Shown here: piece by piece, positions 8,778 to 16,518 of the stretch
Position numbering within the stretch: position 1 is the stretch's first letter
Layout: each line of letters starts with the position of its first letter
Assembly: GCA_040219735.1 (NCBI GenBank)
Contig: JAVJRX010000100.1
Source of the DNA: Coleofasciculus sp040219735
Lineage (GTDB): Bacteria > Cyanobacteriota > Cyanobacteriia > Cyanobacteriales > Coleofasciculaceae
Length of the DNA: 64,000 nucleotides
Strand: one strand, 5' to 3'
Program-made: the position numbers and the translations under genes
The notes under the pieces: generated by a model
The model's input: only the letters and a program-made list of their open reading frames with translations
Databases searched by the model: none
What the model was told of the DNA's origin: nothing

Positions 8778-9452
8778 ATGAATTCTTCAGCAGTTGGTCT
8801 AATCATTCTGGCAGCAGGAGCATCCACACGCATGGGTACGCCCAAACAACTGCTAGACTACCAAGGACGCAGTTTTATTCGCCACACCGCAGAGGTTGCG
8901 ATCGCCTCTGTCTGCCAACCGATTATAGTTGTGTTGGGGGCGTATGCAGAACGAATACAGCCGGAACTCAGTGATTTACCTGTACAAGTGGTCAAAAATC
9001 AACAATGGCGGGAGGGAATGAGTGCTTCAATTCAGGTTGGTTTAAACGCGCTGCTGACGGGGAATCCTCACTTAGAAGCCATTGCGATCGCGCTTTGTGA
9101 TCAACCCTTCGTTTCGTCTCAAACCCTTAACCATCTCGTTGAAGCCTACCGTTCTACGGGTCAACCTATTATTGCATCTGAATATGCTGGAACGCTGGGT
9201 GTACCTGTGTTATTTAACAATACTTTATTTCCCGAACTCATGGCGCTTAAGACTACCGAAGGGGCAAAAAAACTGATTCAAAACTACTATCCTCAAGTCT
9301 TTAGTATTCCCTTTTCCAAAGGAGCAATTGATATCGATACACCTAAAGACTATGAACAACTATTTTCTCCTATAGATTACCATGGACAGCAAGCCAGATG
9401 CAGGGTGGGTGAGAACTTGTCCATTCAACTCGATGCTTTTGATGAGCATTAA
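8778..9452 (+). CDS. MocA-like molybdenum cofactor cytidylyltransferase
   Basis: 224 residues of the MobA/GlmU nucleotidyltransferase fold. The nucleotide-binding signature LAAGASTRMGTPKQLLDY lies at residues 11-28, and AIALCDQPFVSS carries the metal-binding aspartate. The family usually ends shortly after IDIDTPKDYEQLF, which is present; the last 26 or so residues are an extension that runs into the convergent cupin gene. It likely converts molybdopterin to the cytosine dinucleotide form needed by PaoC-type enzymes, which fits its place behind XdhC. CTP rather than GTP use is inferred from context. Confidence 0.85.
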   Translation: MNSSAVGLIILAAGASTRMGTPKQLLDYQGRSFIRHTAEVAIASVCQPIIVVLGAYAERIQPELSDLPVQVVKNQQWREGMSASIQVGLNALLTGNPHLEAIAIALCDQPFVSSQTLNHLVEAYRSTGQPIIASEYAGTLGVPVLFNNTLFPELMALKTTEGAKKLIQNYYPQVFSIPFSKGAIDIDTPKDYEQLFSPIDYHGQQARCRVGENLSIQLDAFDEH

Positions 9453-9687
9453 TCAGAACATAATCCCCGGCTTTGAGTTCAATTCTCGAACCATCATCAT
9501 AGGCAAGAATTGCTTCACCCTGAAGCAGGATCACCCACTCATCCTGCTGTCCGTCATACCATTCTCCTATAGGTGTCGTTTGTCCCGTGGAGATAATGCG
9601 CTCAATTAAAACGCTATCACTAGAGACTAAAGCCTCAAATAGTTCTTCATTAGGCAGTTGGGGCGGTAAGTTGAAAATATTGGGCAT
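9370..9687 (-). CDS. Small cupin-domain protein
   Basis: 105 residues forming a single cupin barrel: EWVILLQGEAILAYDDGSRIELKAGDYVLINAHQKHRVEW, with the usual glycine turn and a C-terminal histidine pair region. Such proteins bind a metal and may act as small dioxygenases, isomerases or sensors; no function can be assigned. It is convergent with the MocA gene and the two coding regions overlap by 83 bases, an unusually long overlap. Low homology of the overlapping MocA tail suggests that tail is a recent extension. Confidence 0.75.
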   Translation of the reverse strand: MPNIFNLPPQLPNEELFEALVSSDSVLIERIISTGQTTPIGEWYDGQQDEWVILLQGEAILAYDDGSRIELKAGDYVLINAHQKHRVEWTSSHPPCIWLAVHGNL

Positions 9688-9732
9688 ATCTAATGAATGA
9701 TGGAACTATCCTCTATTGAATGTTAAAAGATT

Positions 9733-10167
9733 ATGACTTCTTCAATTCATCAGCGCCGATTATATCAGCAAATTATTCTGGAACACTCAAAAAACTCTAG
9801 AAATCGAGGCACAACCAATCCTGTAGATGGATATCATTACGGACATAACCCAATGTGTGGCGACACGATTGAACTAACGATACAACTTAATCCAACAGGC
9901 GATAGGATTGAAGATATTAAATTTGAGGGAAAAGGTTGTGCGATCGCGATCGCGTCAGCCGACTTGATGGCGGATACGGTACGGGGGAAAACCATAGCCG
10001 AAGCCTTGTCAATGGTGGAACGCTTTCGAGAGATGATTACCGGACAAGGTGAGTTTTCCCCAGAGTTGGGGAAACTGAATGCTTTACAGGGTGTTTCCCA
10101 GTTTCCTATACGGATTAAATGTGCGACATTGAGTTGGCATACGCTTAAAGCCGTTATAGAATCTTAA
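9733..10167 (+). CDS. sufU: SufU/IscU-type Fe-S cluster assembly scaffold
   Basis: 144 residues, standard length for SufU. Three conserved cysteines and the aspartate are visible: NPMCGD (Cys42, Asp44), GKGCAIAIASADLM (Cys69) and RIKCATLSWHTLK (Cys130). In SufU these bind zinc and accept sulfur from the cysteine desulfurase SufS. The spacing GKGCA..SADLMAD is the SufU/NifU-N signature. It stands alone, with no sufS nearby, but next to an operon whose products need at least three Fe-S clusters, so it may serve that enzyme. The gene starts 45 bases from the divergent cupin gene. Confidence 0.88.
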   Translation: MTSSIHQRRLYQQIILEHSKNSRNRGTTNPVDGYHYGHNPMCGDTIELTIQLNPTGDRIEDIKFEGKGCAIAIASADLMADTVRGKTIAEALSMVERFREMITGQGEFSPELGKLNALQGVSQFPIRIKCATLSWHTLKAVIES

Positions 10168-10336
10168 CGCGAATCCTCATGTAATAATTTTAAATTTGGC
10201 GGCTGTCAATGGTTTACCTGTCAGACTGTGTTATCGACGGATTAGAAAAAATTGTTTGCTGCGAATCCAATTTATGGTTTACGAAAGTGAAACGTTATTA
10301 TAGAAACTATCTACCCGTGAATAGCTGTGAACAATC

Positions 10337-11011
10337 ATGAGGATTTTGCTGGTTGAGGATGATCAGCGCATTGCTAAAGCGCTGGCAGAAACTCTGCAAG
10401 ACCAACATTATATTGTTGATATGGCTACCGATGGCGAAGCGGGGTGGGATTTTGTCGAAGCATTCAACTATAAACTCATCCTGCTGGATGTGATGCTACC
10501 TAAACTGGATGGAATTAGCTTTTGTCAACGCTTGCGACGTTCCGGTAAAATGACCCCGGTGCTGATGCTGACGGCTAAAGACACTAGCAATGATAAGGTG
10601 ATTGGATTAGATGCAGGTGCGGATGATTATGTGGTGAAACCCTTTGATTTGCCAGAATTAACCGCTCGGATTCGGGCATTACTGCGTCGAGGCAATTCTA
10701 GCCTACCCCCGGTGCTGGAGTGGGAACGTCTGAGCTTCGATCCGAATACCTGTCAAGTCACTTATGCTGAACACCCCCTGCATCTGACGCCCAAGGAATA
10801 CAGTTTACTGGAATTACTGTTACGAAGTCATGGTCGTGTGCAGAGTCGTAGCGCTATTTTAGAACAGCTTTGGTCATGGGATGATCCACCCGGAGAAGAT
10901 GCGGTTAAGGTTCATATTAAAGATTTACGCAAAAAACTTAGAGCAGCAGGCGCTCCACCGGATTTGATTCAAACGGTTTATGGTATCGGGTATCGGCTGA
11001 AGCAAAATTAG
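10337..11011 (+). CDS. OmpR-family response regulator
   Basis: 224 residues. The receiver domain starts RILLVEDDQ, has the phospho-accepting Asp51 (LILLDVMLP), the switch Thr (MLTAKD) and Lys (VVKPFD). A winged-helix domain follows (LTPKEYSLLELLLRSHGRV...VHIKDLRKKL...IQTVYGIGYRLK). It is the DNA-binding partner of the histidine kinase that begins 15 bases downstream. The pair resembles cyanobacterial RppA/RppB or NrsR/NrsS systems for redox or metal sensing; this is a family resemblance, not proof. Genes at 12.7-14.4 kb on the same strand are candidate targets. Confidence 0.92.
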   Translation: MRILLVEDDQRIAKALAETLQDQHYIVDMATDGEAGWDFVEAFNYKLILLDVMLPKLDGISFCQRLRRSGKMTPVLMLTAKDTSNDKVIGLDAGADDYVVKPFDLPELTARIRALLRRGNSSLPPVLEWERLSFDPNTCQVTYAEHPLHLTPKEYSLLELLLRSHGRVQSRSAILEQLWSWDDPPGEDAVKVHIKDLRKKLRAAGAPPDLIQTVYGIGYRLKQN

Positions 11012-11026
11012 CCAGGGGAAAGACGT

Positions 11027-12547
11027 ATGGTCAGAGAAGATCAGGGAAATCAGGGACATAAAAAACCGTATAAATTTTTACCAAAATTGGGTATCAAAAC
11101 CAGGTTCCCTATAAGCAAAGCAAAGGGTCAAAATCCAAAACTCAGTCAGGGCGGGTTTCGCACAAACGTTACCCTCAATAGCCAAAAGAAAATCCCTAAA
11201 CCCGCTTCTACATACTCAAAACCCTGCCCTCTTTCCGAAGTAAAGCGTCAAAACTCTGTCAGCCCCCAGTTTAAATCCTTGCGCTGGCGTCTGTTGGGTT
11301 CCTACCTGATGGTTATGGTGGCAATTCGGGTCATATCCAATGGTGTAGTCTATGAATTTTTTGCCCATAGTCTCTATCAGCAATTAGATAACCGTCTGCT
11401 CAATTTAGCCCAAGCGGCGGCTCATAGTTTAGTGGCGATTAAGCAGGATAAAGATGCCGTTGATCAACCTGCTTATCGCCCTTTAGACGGAGATGGTGAT
11501 CTCGACATTCCCTGGCAAAATCTGAGTAAACCGGATCAAAGTGTGGAGTGGTTTGGGGCGGATCAGCAACGGTTAGCTATCTCTGGCACACTTTCGCCCA
11601 CTTTTCTCCTACAAGAAGGGTTCCAGACAGGTGAACAAGGGCAGATTCGTACCCTAACGATTCCCGCATACAGTTACCGCCAAGGAGAACGACAACTCGA
11701 AGGTTATGTTCGCGCCAGTGAATCTACAGAGTCTGTGGAAGCTGTCCTCAGCCAGTTACGTTGGGGATCTGGGGTAGCCGGTATCCTGGCTTTTGGATTG
11801 ATGGGGGTGGGCGGTATGTGGCTGACTCGGCAGTCGATGCAGCCGATTGAGCAGAGTTTTCAGCAACTTAAACAGTTTACAGCCGATGCGTCTCACGAGT
11901 TACGCAGCCCCCTGACGGCGATTAAGGCGTCAGTGGAGGTGATGCAGACTCATCCCGAACGGATTCATCCGGCGGATGTGGAAAAATTGGCTGCGATCGC
12001 GTCGGCGACTAGCCAGATGAGTCGTTTGGTGGAGGATCTCCTGTTACTCGCCCGAACCGATGCGACAACCGCCGCACCAACCCGCGAATGGATGGTGATT
12101 CCCCTTGACGAACTTTTGGAGGATGTTGAGGAGCGTCTCGAACCCAACGCTGAAGCCCAAGACATTACCCTGAAATGCTTACTACAACCTGATGTTTTTG
12201 TCAAGGGAGATGCTTCTCAACTTTTTCGTGTATTTTGTAATCTGCTTGAAAACGCTCTGCAATACACTCCATCCGGGGGTACAGTTACCCTGTCGATGAG
12301 CACAGATGAAACCTTGGTGGTTGTCAGTGTGGAGGATACAGGGATTGGTATCGATCCAGAACATTTGCCGTTTATTTTTGATCGCCTGTGGCGAGCCGAT
12401 AAAGCCCGAACTCAGCGCCAGGAAGGTTCAGGGTTAGGTTTAGCGATCGCTCAAGCCGTTGCTCAACAACATGGTGGAGACATTACGGTGACGAGTGAGT
12501 TAGGAGTTGGCAGTTGTTTTCAGGTGTATCTGCCCATAGTTTCTTAG
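11027..12547 (+). CDS. Sensor histidine kinase with repeat-derived N-terminal extension
   Basis: 506 residues. Two membrane helices (about 88-105 and 248-266) flank a sensor loop of about 140 residues; a HisKA domain carries His290 (DASHELRSPLTAIKA), and the ATPase domain has the N box (CNLLENALQYT), DTGIGI and GSGLGLAIAQAVAQQHGG. It pairs with the regulator upstream. The first 80 residues before QFKSLRWRLLGSY are unlike the family and include a palindromic-element peptide, GGFRTNVTLNSQ. No other ATG lies between 11027 and the first membrane helix, so the repeat may have displaced the old start; a TTG at SLRW is an alternative start. Confidence 0.88.
   Translation: MVREDQGNQGHKKPYKFLPKLGIKTRFPISKAKGQNPKLSQGGFRTNVTLNSQKKIPKPASTYSKPCPLSEVKRQNSVSPQFKSLRWRLLGSYLMVMVAIRVISNGVVYEFFAHSLYQQLDNRLLNLAQAAAHSLVAIKQDKDAVDQPAYRPLDGDGDLDIPWQNLSKPDQSVEWFGADQQRLAISGTLSPTFLLQEGFQTGEQGQIRTLTIPAYSYRQGERQLEGYVRASESTESVEAVLSQLRWGSGVAGILAFGLMGVGGMWLTRQSMQPIEQSFQQLKQFTADASHELRSPLTAIKASVEVMQTHPERIHPADVEKLAAIASATSQMSRLVEDLLLLARTDATTAAPTREWMVIPLDELLEDVEERLEPNAEAQDITLKCLLQPDVFVKGDASQLFRVFCNLLENALQYTPSGGTVTLSMSTDETLVVVSVEDTGIGIDPEHLPFIFDRLWRADKARTQRQEGSGLGLAIAQAVAQQHGGDITVTSELGVGSCFQVYLPIVS
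11148..11212 (+). repeat. Palindromic element copy 3 (in CDS)
   Basis: Left arm agggcgggttt at 11148-11158 and right arm aaacccgcttctaca at 11198-11212. It is read in frame within the kinase N-terminus as GGFRTNVTLNSQ...PKPAST, with the same left-arm frame as the copies in the acyl-CoA dehydrogenase and the CHAT gene. Confidence 0.85.
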
Positions 12548-12559
12548 GGGTAGATAGCC

Positions 12560-12588
12560 GTAGGGGCATGGCACTGCCGTGTCCCTAC
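12560..12588. repeat. Imperfect palindrome downstream of the kinase gene
   Basis: An inverted repeat with arms gtaggggcatggca and tgccgtgtccctac separated by three bases; mismatches would be G-U pairs in RNA. It lies 13 bases after the kinase stop and may serve as a transcription end or be a dispersed repeat. Confidence 0.6.
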
Positions 12589-12708
12589 TGGTGGTGTGAC
12601 TTTTTTTTGACAAAACTGTGGTATCCACCCGAGTTCTTTACCTTTTCCACTTAAAGTCTTAACTATAGCCGGAAACAGTGATGGCTAACATCAGAATTCT
12701 CAAGCAAT

Positions 12709-12718
12709 GGAGGAGGGG
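12709..12718 (+). promoter_or_regulatory. Strong Shine-Dalgarno run that decides the start of the next gene
   Basis: The run ggaggagggg lies at 12709-12718. Three in-frame ATGs exist at 12707, 12719 and 12725; only the last leaves usable spacing from the ggagg core, so 12725 is the likely start. Confidence 0.7.
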
Positions 12719-12724
12719 ATGCCC

Positions 12725-13012
12725 ATGATACGCACGTTTCGTAAATACCACCGCCTAATCGCGATCGCTGCCTGTCTCCCGTTAATTATAACCGTGATTA
12801 CTGGCATGGGTTACACCATTTTTGATGAATGGTTTCATCAAGACGAGATCGCTAGGTTTCTAATGCAACTGCATACTCTGAAAATTTTGGGTTTAGAAAC
12901 CATCTATCCGCTGCTGAATGGTTTGGGATTAGTGGGGTTGTTAGTTACAGGGTTAAGCATGACAGGTTTATTTAAGAAACGTCCGTCTATTCAAAAAACA
13001 GGCAACCACTAA
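12725..13012 (+). CDS. Small two-helix membrane protein, PepSY-associated type
   Basis: About 95 residues with two hydrophobic helices (roughly IAIAACLPLIITVITGMGYTIF and LLNGLGLVGLLVTGLSMTGLF) joined by a short loop containing HQDEIARFLMQLHTLKILG. The RKYHRLIA start and the overall pattern resemble one unit of PepSY-associated transmembrane proteins. It starts a small run of same-strand genes with a rubrerythrin and a Rieske protein, so it may hold or serve a membrane redox partner. No catalytic residues can be seen. Function unknown. Confidence 0.65.
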   Translation: MIRTFRKYHRLIAIAACLPLIITVITGMGYTIFDEWFHQDEIARFLMQLHTLKILGLETIYPLLNGLGLVGLLVTGLSMTGLFKKRPSIQKTGNH

Positions 13013-13080
13013 AATCCTGATCAGGTTCCCACTTACAACTTAAAAAGAGAAAACTATTTAATAATGAGGAGAGTGCAACG

Positions 13081-13776
13081 ATGAGTCATCTACTTAAAAA
13101 AACAGCTACGTTTGTATCAATTTTAGGTCTGGGAGTGTTCGCATTAGTCGGTTGTACTCAGCCAACCCCAACCGCTACGGTTGAACCGTCAACATCGGTG
13201 ACAACCCAAGAGGTTTCTCAGGAAACATCCAGCCCAGATGGAGTGACATTGAAAAACCTCCAAGCTGCCTATAATGGTGAATCCAATGCTCATACTCGTT
13301 ATCTAGCCTTTGCCAAAAAAGCAGAAACAGAGGGCTATCAACAAGTTGCCCGTCTCTTCCAAGCGGCTGCCCAAGCTGAGGCAATACATGCAGCTAATCA
13401 CGCGGCTGTAATTCGCAAACTTGGTGCTAAACCGGAAGCAACGATTGAAACTCCAGAGGTTAAATCCACTCGAGAAAATCTGGAAGAAGCCATTAACGGA
13501 GAATCTTATGAGCGGGATACCATGTATCCGGAGTTCATTGAGCAGGCTAAGCAAAAAGGCAATCAAGAGGCAGTTCAAACCTTTACTTATGCCGTACAAG
13601 CTGAAACTGAACATGCTAAATACTACACTCAAGCCAAAGACAACCTCGAAGACTGGAAAGACGCTAAAATGGTGTTCTATGTTTGTCCTGAATGCGGATT
13701 TACCACCAATAATTTAAACTTTGAAAATTGCCCAGAATGTGGCACGGCAAAAAATTTGTTTGGAGAGGTTGTTTAG
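13081..13776 (+). CDS. Lipoprotein rubrerythrin
   Basis: 231 residues. The signal peptide ends in a lipobox, ALVGC, with Cys25 as the lipid anchor, unusual for rubrerythrins, which are normally cytoplasmic. A Thr/Ser-rich linker follows, then a four-helix ferritin-like domain with diiron ligands (LQAAYNGESNAHTRYLAFA; QAAAQAEAIHAANH; AINGESYERDTMYPEF; YAVQAETEHAKYY), and a C-terminal rubredoxin-like knuckle pair, YVCPECGF and NCPECG. Rubrerythrins reduce peroxide. Here it would act at the periplasmic face. A Rieske protein gene follows 142 bases downstream and could donate electrons; that is inference. Confidence 0.9.
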   Translation: MSHLLKKTATFVSILGLGVFALVGCTQPTPTATVEPSTSVTTQEVSQETSSPDGVTLKNLQAAYNGESNAHTRYLAFAKKAETEGYQQVARLFQAAAQAEAIHAANHAAVIRKLGAKPEATIETPEVKSTRENLEEAINGESYERDTMYPEFIEQAKQKGNQEAVQTFTYAVQAETEHAKYYTQAKDNLEDWKDAKMVFYVCPECGFTTNNLNFENCPECGTAKNLFGEVV

Positions 13777-13918
13777 GGTGATGATTGCAAACGAATAGTT
13801 GAAAAAATTCAATTGATCAACCGGATCAAGTATATTGGTAGAGGCGCAAAGATTACGCATCTACACTAGGCTGTACCTTACACCCTTGGGAAGGGCTATC
13901 GTCAAGACGTTTTAACCT

Positions 13919-14359
13919 ATGAATCGCCGAGAATTTATAACTTGGGTTGGTATTGGTGGTATCGCCAGTTACTTGCCCGTCGCCATTGTTGCTTGTTCGC
14001 CCAAAACAGATGAATCAACCTCTGCGGCTAATCCCACTCGTGCGGATGGATTTGAGTCTGTTGGTGCAGTCGCTCAATTGGATCAAAACGGTGAAATCCT
14101 CAACGAACAATTTTCCATCGGTTCAATCTTGGTGGTGCGTGATCCCGGCGACTCGAACAGGATTATAGCGGTCAATCCTACCTGTACTCACACGGGTTGT
14201 ACAGTAAAGTGGCAAGCAGATCAAACGGAATTTGTATGTCCCTGCCATGATTCTAAATTCACGATCAATGGCGAAGTCATTCAAGGACCGGCTAAAGATT
14301 CCTTGGCAGGTTATGATGTGAAGCAAGAAGATGATTTAATTCTGGTCAAAGCTGGTTAA
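13919..14359 (+). CDS. Tat-exported Rieske [2Fe-2S] protein
   Basis: 146 residues. The N-terminus MNRREFITWVGIGGIASYL is a twin-arginine signal or anchor, followed by an AC pair at 25-26 that could be a lipobox-like site. The Rieske fold has both ligand boxes: CTHTGC (Cys89 and His91, with Cys94 in the conserved disulfide position) and CPCHDSKF (Cys107 and His110, with Cys109). This resembles the soluble domain of cytochrome b6f PetC but is shorter and unlinked to petA. Placement behind a lipoprotein rubrerythrin suggests a periplasmic electron-transfer pair. Confidence 0.88.
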   Translation: MNRREFITWVGIGGIASYLPVAIVACSPKTDESTSAANPTRADGFESVGAVAQLDQNGEILNEQFSIGSILVVRDPGDSNRIIAVNPTCTHTGCTVKWQADQTEFVCPCHDSKFTINGEVIQGPAKDSLAGYDVKQEDDLILVKAG

Positions 14360-14392
14360 AACAAACTTACACACAAACGCAACTTATGGTGA

Positions 14393-14413
14393 GGGCACGA
14401 TAGTATCGTGCCC
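14393..14413. terminator. Perfect hairpin after the Rieske gene
   Basis: Arms gggcacgata and tatcgtgccc around a single g, 34 bases after the Rieske stop, followed by cctac rather than a T tract. It may end transcription or belong to the gtaggggc-type dispersed repeats. Confidence 0.5.
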
Positions 14414-14553
14414 CTACGAATGGTAATTTAGATGTCAAGAAAACGTAAGTTCTAGGAGAGACTAAAATGACGTGTCTTTAGACTGGCGATTTATTCCACC
14501 CTGCCTGATCCTTCGCTCGTGTCAGGATATTTGAAGTAAGGGTTCTTGCCGAT

Positions 14554-15708
14554 TTAGCTAACCGAAACCTCCATCAGTTCTTTGAGCAAGGAATTGCTAT
14601 CTTGAGTCATTGACGGTTCTGGATGCTTGGCGATAATCATGGGAGTGTCTCCCATTTCACTATCCGGGATAGCTTGGAGAAGGTAAACCTGTTCCGGGTT
14701 GACATTGGCAATCACCTGGGGTGAATGAGTCGCCACAATAAACTGACAGTTGGGGAAAGTTCGAGTCAGTGCTGGCACAATCTCGTGTTGCCATTTAGGA
14801 TGCAGGTGGAGTTCAATCTCATCAATCAGAACCACACCACTCCCTTCTAGGGGATTCGCTAACCCCGGATTCGCGATCGCTAACCGTTTGGCTAAATCGG
14901 CGGCGAGTGCGAGCAAGCCTTTTTCACCTTCTGATAGCTGATTAACAACTAATTCTCGACCTTGTTTTGTCACCGTCATCCGTAAGGGGGCGCGTCGCAC
15001 CCGCAAGTTAGCAAAACCGGGCAACAGAGAGGATATCGCTTGTCTGATGGCTTCTAAGAGGCGATCGCGGTGTTCAGGATTATCTCGACGCCATTCGTTT
15101 TCTAGATCTTCAAGATCCTTAAACCACTCGAAAAAGCTGCTAAAGTTAATCGACACACCGATTAGGGCTTGGTCATAAATCACCAGTTGGTTTGACCAAT
15201 GGTATTTCGTCGGTTCTTGGGTAACCTTGTCGCAAAACTGGCGGTTGACGGGATAGTAAACCACTACGGGTAAATTCACATTCAGATTGTTTTGCAACTG
15301 ATTCTTAATTCGCAAACAAATTCCTTCTAACTCTCGAATATGCCCACCCCGGGGTCGTCCCTTGGTATTGGATAACGAGAGAAACCAACTGATCTGCCGT
15401 TCCCTTAGGGAAATCGTGATCTCATTTTTTGTGTGATGGGCGCCATTGGCGATATCTCCCTGACTAAAAAAATGTCGCGGAATTTTCCGTTCTTCAGTAA
15501 TGTCCTGTTCATTAATAAAATGTCCCGTTCCAATCGGATCTTGAAGTTCCGCCACAAAATGGGAAAGTAGGAGTGCGATACAGTCGAGAATACTGGATTT
15601 TCCCGTTCCGTTGATCCCCACCAAGACTGTTGGTTCAGTCTCCTGGAACTCCAGCGTCAGATCGCCGATGCCACGGAACGAGTTGATTTTCAGGCGCTTG
15701 ACTTTCAT
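14554..15708 (-). CDS. ABC-type AAA ATPase (COG3950-like, OLD/PtuA-related)
   Basis: 384 residues. The Walker A motif GINGTGKSS is at residues 31-39, the ABC signature is QLSEGEKGLLALAADLAKRL, Walker B is GVVLIDEIELHLHP, and the H-loop is FIVATHSPQVIANV. The start MKVKRLKINSFRGIGDLTLEF is typical of RecF/SMC-like ATPases of the type called predicted ATP-binding protein involved in virulence. Related ATPases act with an HNH nuclease in Septu-type defence or with a TOPRIM domain in OLD nucleases. No HNH or TOPRIM partner lies beside it, so its effector is missing or encoded elsewhere. Confidence 0.85.
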   Translation of the reverse strand: MKVKRLKINSFRGIGDLTLEFQETEPTVLVGINGTGKSSILDCIALLLSHFVAELQDPIGTGHFINEQDITEERKIPRHFFSQGDIANGAHHTKNEITISLRERQISWFLSLSNTKGRPRGGHIRELEGICLRIKNQLQNNLNVNLPVVVYYPVNRQFCDKVTQEPTKYHWSNQLVIYDQALIGVSINFSSFFEWFKDLEDLENEWRRDNPEHRDRLLEAIRQAISSLLPGFANLRVRRAPLRMTVTKQGRELVVNQLSEGEKGLLALAADLAKRLAIANPGLANPLEGSGVVLIDEIELHLHPKWQHEIVPALTRTFPNCQFIVATHSPQVIANVNPEQVYLLQAIPDSEMGDTPMIIAKHPEPSMTQDSNSLLKELMEVSVS

Positions 15709-15939
15709 GGCTTATAGTAGGCTGATGGCAATAAAATGACACCGATATGAAAAGCAGCAATTGTTATCGATACTGCTGATGATAATCTGATCGGCTGAGC
15801 TTGTCCGGCATAAGCCTCACACAATTGAGCAAGGAACTCCTTTTTTTACCTTAGAAAGACGTACCCTGACACATCTAGAACATGAATGCGTAATGTCTGA
15901 GGCATCGCTAACTGGGGTTACGCTAGCCGGCTCCGACGC

Positions 15940-16461
15940 TTAGGGAGCAATCAAGAGTGAAGCTTCCCAGAAATAAACGCGATCGCAATATTGAAATCTG
16001 CTTGTACAGACAGCTTCCAGGGAAAGATTTTGCGTGTTGGTCACATCCAGCGATACGAAAGCGGGTTCTCCTCCAGGTGAAACGGTTCGAGATTCAGCCC
16101 TTACTCCATCTATATACACATTAACAAGAACGCTGGGACTACCTTGGTCGTTATCGCGCATGCCAAACCCTAATTGCAGCCTCTCAAATGTGACATTCTC
16201 CTGATTGGGTTGCAGCCTACAGGTCAATGATGCCTGAGTATCGCCTGGACCCATATAAAATCGCGATGGGTAAACCGCTTTATTGACGACAACGTTTTCA
16301 CTTCGACGTCTCCAGTTGCCAATACCCGCATCCACACAATTGAGCCTCAGCAGGGAGGTTGAGCGTTCTTGCGCTTGTACAATTTGCTGACTTTGGGCAG
16401 TTAACGCCACAAATAGGAGTCCACTGGCAATGATTTTCTGAATCAGTTTGCTTTTCATCAT
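15940..16461 (-). CDS. Secreted protein, possible NPCBM-like beta-sandwich
   Basis: About 173 residues. A classic signal peptide (KLIQKIIASGLLFVALTAQSQQIVQA) precedes the mature protein. The body has five cysteines and strand-rich segments RFYMGPGDTQASLTCRLQ, FERLQLGFGMRDNDQGSPSVLVNVYIDGVRAES and a terminal RVYFWEASLLIAP. The order of strands vaguely recalls NPCBM/NEW2 carbohydrate-binding modules, but I would not assign the family firmly. It lies 57 bases after the metallophosphoesterase gene on the same strand and is probably co-transcribed with it. The start was taken at the MMKSK pair, which places the signal peptide at the N-terminus. Confidence 0.65.
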   Translation of the reverse strand: MMKSKLIQKIIASGLLFVALTAQSQQIVQAQERSTSLLRLNCVDAGIGNWRRRSENVVVNKAVYPSRFYMGPGDTQASLTCRLQPNQENVTFERLQLGFGMRDNDQGSPSVLVNVYIDGVRAESRTVSPGGEPAFVSLDVTNTQNLSLEAVCTSRFQYCDRVYFWEASLLIAP

Positions 16462-16518
16462 TTGATAGATTACCCACACCAACAGGCGTCAATACTACAT
16501 CATCCCATGGGCTGAGGT

